The notes below the pieces were generated by a model. That model was given only the letters and a program-made list of their open reading frames with translations, had not been told where the DNA came from and ran no database searches. From the NCBI GenBank assembly GCA_020099315.1, contig CP083650.1, forward strand, positions 1,736,001 through 1,800,000: a stretch of DNA of 64,000 bases, read 5' to 3'. The translations under genes and the position numbers were made by a program. Shown here in pieces: positions 62,397 to 64,000 of this stretch. The stretch's first letter is position 1. Each line of letters begins with the position of its first letter. Source of the DNA: Citrobacter europaeus (GTDB taxonomy: Bacteria; Pseudomonadota; Gammaproteobacteria; Enterobacterales; Enterobacteriaceae).

Positions 62397-62631
62397 ATAT
62401 TGTTGTTCCTGTGCTACCGGAACGGGCGCTAATTTAGGGAAATACCGCTCCGGCGTCAATCAACTTTTTGAAAAAAACGTGCATTTACACAAACTTCAAT
62501 CAATATGCAGCTTAAATAAGCGGGAATTGTTTTTTTTGCCAGCATCCTAAAATTTGTTACTCTGATGTTCCCTCGGAAAATGATGATAATAAGTGCGAGA
62601 AAGTTCCGCATAACAATGTTCAGGAGACTCT

Positions 62632-63570
62632 ATGGATATAATTTTCTATCACCCAACATTCGATACGAGCTGGTGGCTTAATGCGCTGACAAAGGCCATA
62701 CCTGGCGCGAACGTCCGTGAGTGGAAAACGGGTGATAATGCGCATGCTGACTACGCGCTGGTCTGGCATCCTCCGGTTGAAATGCTCGCCGGAAGAAAAT
62801 TAAAAGCCGTATTCGCGCTGGGGGCGGGTGTTGATTCTATTCTTAGTAAACTGAACGCTCATCCGGAAATGTTGGATGCTTCGATCCCACTTTTCCGTCT
62901 GGAAGATACGGGTATGGGCCTGCAAATGCAGGAATATGCGGTCAGTCAGGTACTGCACTGGTTTCGCCGCTTTGATGATTATCAGGCATTAAAAAACCAG
63001 GCGAAATGGCAGCCGTTGCCAGAATATTCCCGCAATGAGTTTAGCGTCGGGATCATGGGGGCAGGGGTATTGGGCGCAAAAGTTGCAGAAAGTCTGCAAG
63101 CATGGGGGTTCCCGCTACGCTGCTGGAGCCGCACGCGTAAATCCTGGTCTGGTGTGGAAAGCTTTGCCGGTACCGAGGAACTGGGCGCGTTTTTGAGCCA
63201 AACTCGGGTGCTTATCAACCTCCTTCCCAATACAGCAGAAACCGTAGGCATTATTAACGCGAGTTTACTCAACCAATTGCAGGACGGAGCCTATGTGCTG
63301 AACCTGGCGCGTGGTGTTCATCTCAATGAAGACGATCTTCTGGCATCACTGGACAGCGGCAAAGTGAAAGGCGCTATGCTGGATGTCTACAGCCGCGAAC
63401 CGCTGCCGGAAACCAGCCCGCTATGGAAACATCCGCGTGTGGCAATGACGCCGCATATTGCCGCGGTAACGCGCCCGGCAGAGGCGGTGGACTATATCTC
63501 CCGTACGATTATGGGCCTGGAAAGTGGCAAATCCGTCACCGGTCAGGTCGATCGCGTGCGGGGATACTGA
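62632..63570 (+). CDS. ghrA: GhrA, glyoxylate/hydroxypyruvate reductase A
   Basis: The 312-residue D-2-hydroxyacid dehydrogenase begins MDIIFYHPTFDTSWW and has the nucleotide-binding loop VGIMGAGVLGAKVAE, with the catalytic Arg in LNLARGVHLNEDD and Glu and His in YSREPLPETSPLWKHPRVAMTPH. It reduces glyoxylate and hydroxypyruvate with NADPH. The gene follows tRNA-Ser, the order found in E. coli. Confidence 0.96.
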   Translation: MDIIFYHPTFDTSWWLNALTKAIPGANVREWKTGDNAHADYALVWHPPVEMLAGRKLKAVFALGAGVDSILSKLNAHPEMLDASIPLFRLEDTGMGLQMQEYAVSQVLHWFRRFDDYQALKNQAKWQPLPEYSRNEFSVGIMGAGVLGAKVAESLQAWGFPLRCWSRTRKSWSGVESFAGTEELGAFLSQTRVLINLLPNTAETVGIINASLLNQLQDGAYVLNLARGVHLNEDDLLASLDSGKVKGAMLDVYSREPLPETSPLWKHPRVAMTPHIAAVTRPAEAVDYISRTIMGLESGKSVTGQVDRVRGY

Positions 63571-63574
63571 TGGT

Positions 63575-63596
63575 AACCCGGCAAGTGCCGGGTTTC
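63575..63596 (+). terminator. Terminator of ghrA
   Basis: AACCCGGC at 63575-63582 pairs with GCCGGGTT at 63587-63594, followed by TTC. It begins five bases after the ghrA stop. Confidence 0.75.
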
Positions 63597-63603
63597 AGCT
63601 AAA

Positions 63604-63729
<126 letters not shown>

Positions 63730-63780
63730 ATGCCGGCGATACCTGCTATCCTTGACGGAAAATGACTACAGGAGAGAGTT

Positions 63781-64000
63781 ATGTATCCCGTTGACCTGCA
63801 TATGCATACCGTCGCCAGCACCCACGCCTACAGCACCTTAAGCGATTACATCGCTGAAGCCCGTCGCAAAGGCATCAAGCTGTTTGCCATTACCGATCAT
63901 GGACCGGACATGGCGGATGCGCCTCATCACTGGCACTTTATTAATATGCGCATTTGGCCTCGTATTGTGGACGGCGTAGGGATCCTGCGCGGCATTGAGG
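63781..64000 (+). CDS. ycdX: YcdX, PHP-family phosphatase (cut by window end)
   Basis: The 73 codons seen begin MYPVDLHMHTVASTHAYSTL with the HxH metal-binding motif of PHP phosphoesterases, then FAITDHGPDM. A clear AGGAGAG site precedes the ATG. The product is a zinc-dependent phosphatase linked to swarming in E. coli. The 3' part lies outside the window. Confidence 0.93.
   Translation, partial: MYPVDLHMHTVASTHAYSTLSDYIAEARRKGIKLFAITDHGPDMADAPHHWHFINMRIWPRIVDGVGILRGIE

Overview
The window comes from an enterobacterial chromosome, most likely Citrobacter or a close relative. This rests on gene content and order: cbpM-cbpA, scsABCD, agp, yccJ-wrbA, ymdF, a rutR-type gene, putA/putP, efeUOB, phoH, tRNA-Ser(GGA), ghrA and ycdX form the backbone shared with Escherichia and Salmonella, and scsABCD at this place is Salmonella/Citrobacter-like. 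The genus is an inference.

Layout. (1) 1-5.7 kb: a surface module with a small lipoprotein and a 1445-residue intimin/invasin-type inverse autotransporter carrying near-identical Ig-like repeats. (2) 5.8-12.3 kb: a minus-strand seven-gene run, led by a cobalamin-type riboswitch, encoding a FecBCDE/BtuFCD-like ABC importer, a pseudoazurin and the three core subunits of a cytochrome bc1 complex. A bc1 complex is not part of the normal enterobacterial respiratory chain, so this is one of the most unusual parts of the window. (3) 12.4-17.4 kb: small accessory genes (GNAT, LysR, alpha/beta hydrolase, a deleted MFS gene, an AT-rich acetyltransferase, a YcgJ-like protein). (4) 17.5-21.1 kb: a nucleoside salvage set (DeoD-like phosphorylase, TsgA-like carrier, Tsx-like porin, Crp/Fnr-type regulator). 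(5) 21.2-27.3 kb: cbpM-cbpA, a DsbA paralogue and scsABCD. (6) 27.4-36.6 kb: an orphan NqrC-like flavoprotein, then a Fur-box-led FetM-FetP iron system with a DUF2318-like membrane protein, two FtsX-type permeases, an ABC ATPase, a lipoprotein thioredoxin and a double-HTH protein. (7) 36.7-54.8 kb: mainly backbone (TSUP carrier, ArsR-like regulator, agp, yccJ, wrbA, ymdF, EamA carrier, rutR-like, LprI-like, putA, putP, efeUOB, phoH). The putP-efeU gap holds two diverged, oppositely oriented copies of a structured repeat whose stems covary. (8) 54.9-62.2 kb: a divergently regulated six-gene catabolic operon (DgoK-like kinase, DgoA-like aldolase, D-aminoacylase, RidA, sodium symporter, fold-III PLP enzyme) with an IclR regulator; together these fit breakdown of an N-acyl-D-amino sugar acid. 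(9) 62.2-64 kb: tRNA-Ser, ghrA, an ERIC-like element and the start of ycdX.

Common themes are periplasmic redox and metal handling (bc1/pseudoazurin, Scs, DsbA-like, NqrC-like, Fet, Efe) and nutrient scavenging (nucleosides, proline, amino sugar acids). No complete prophage, IS element or CRISPR array was seen.
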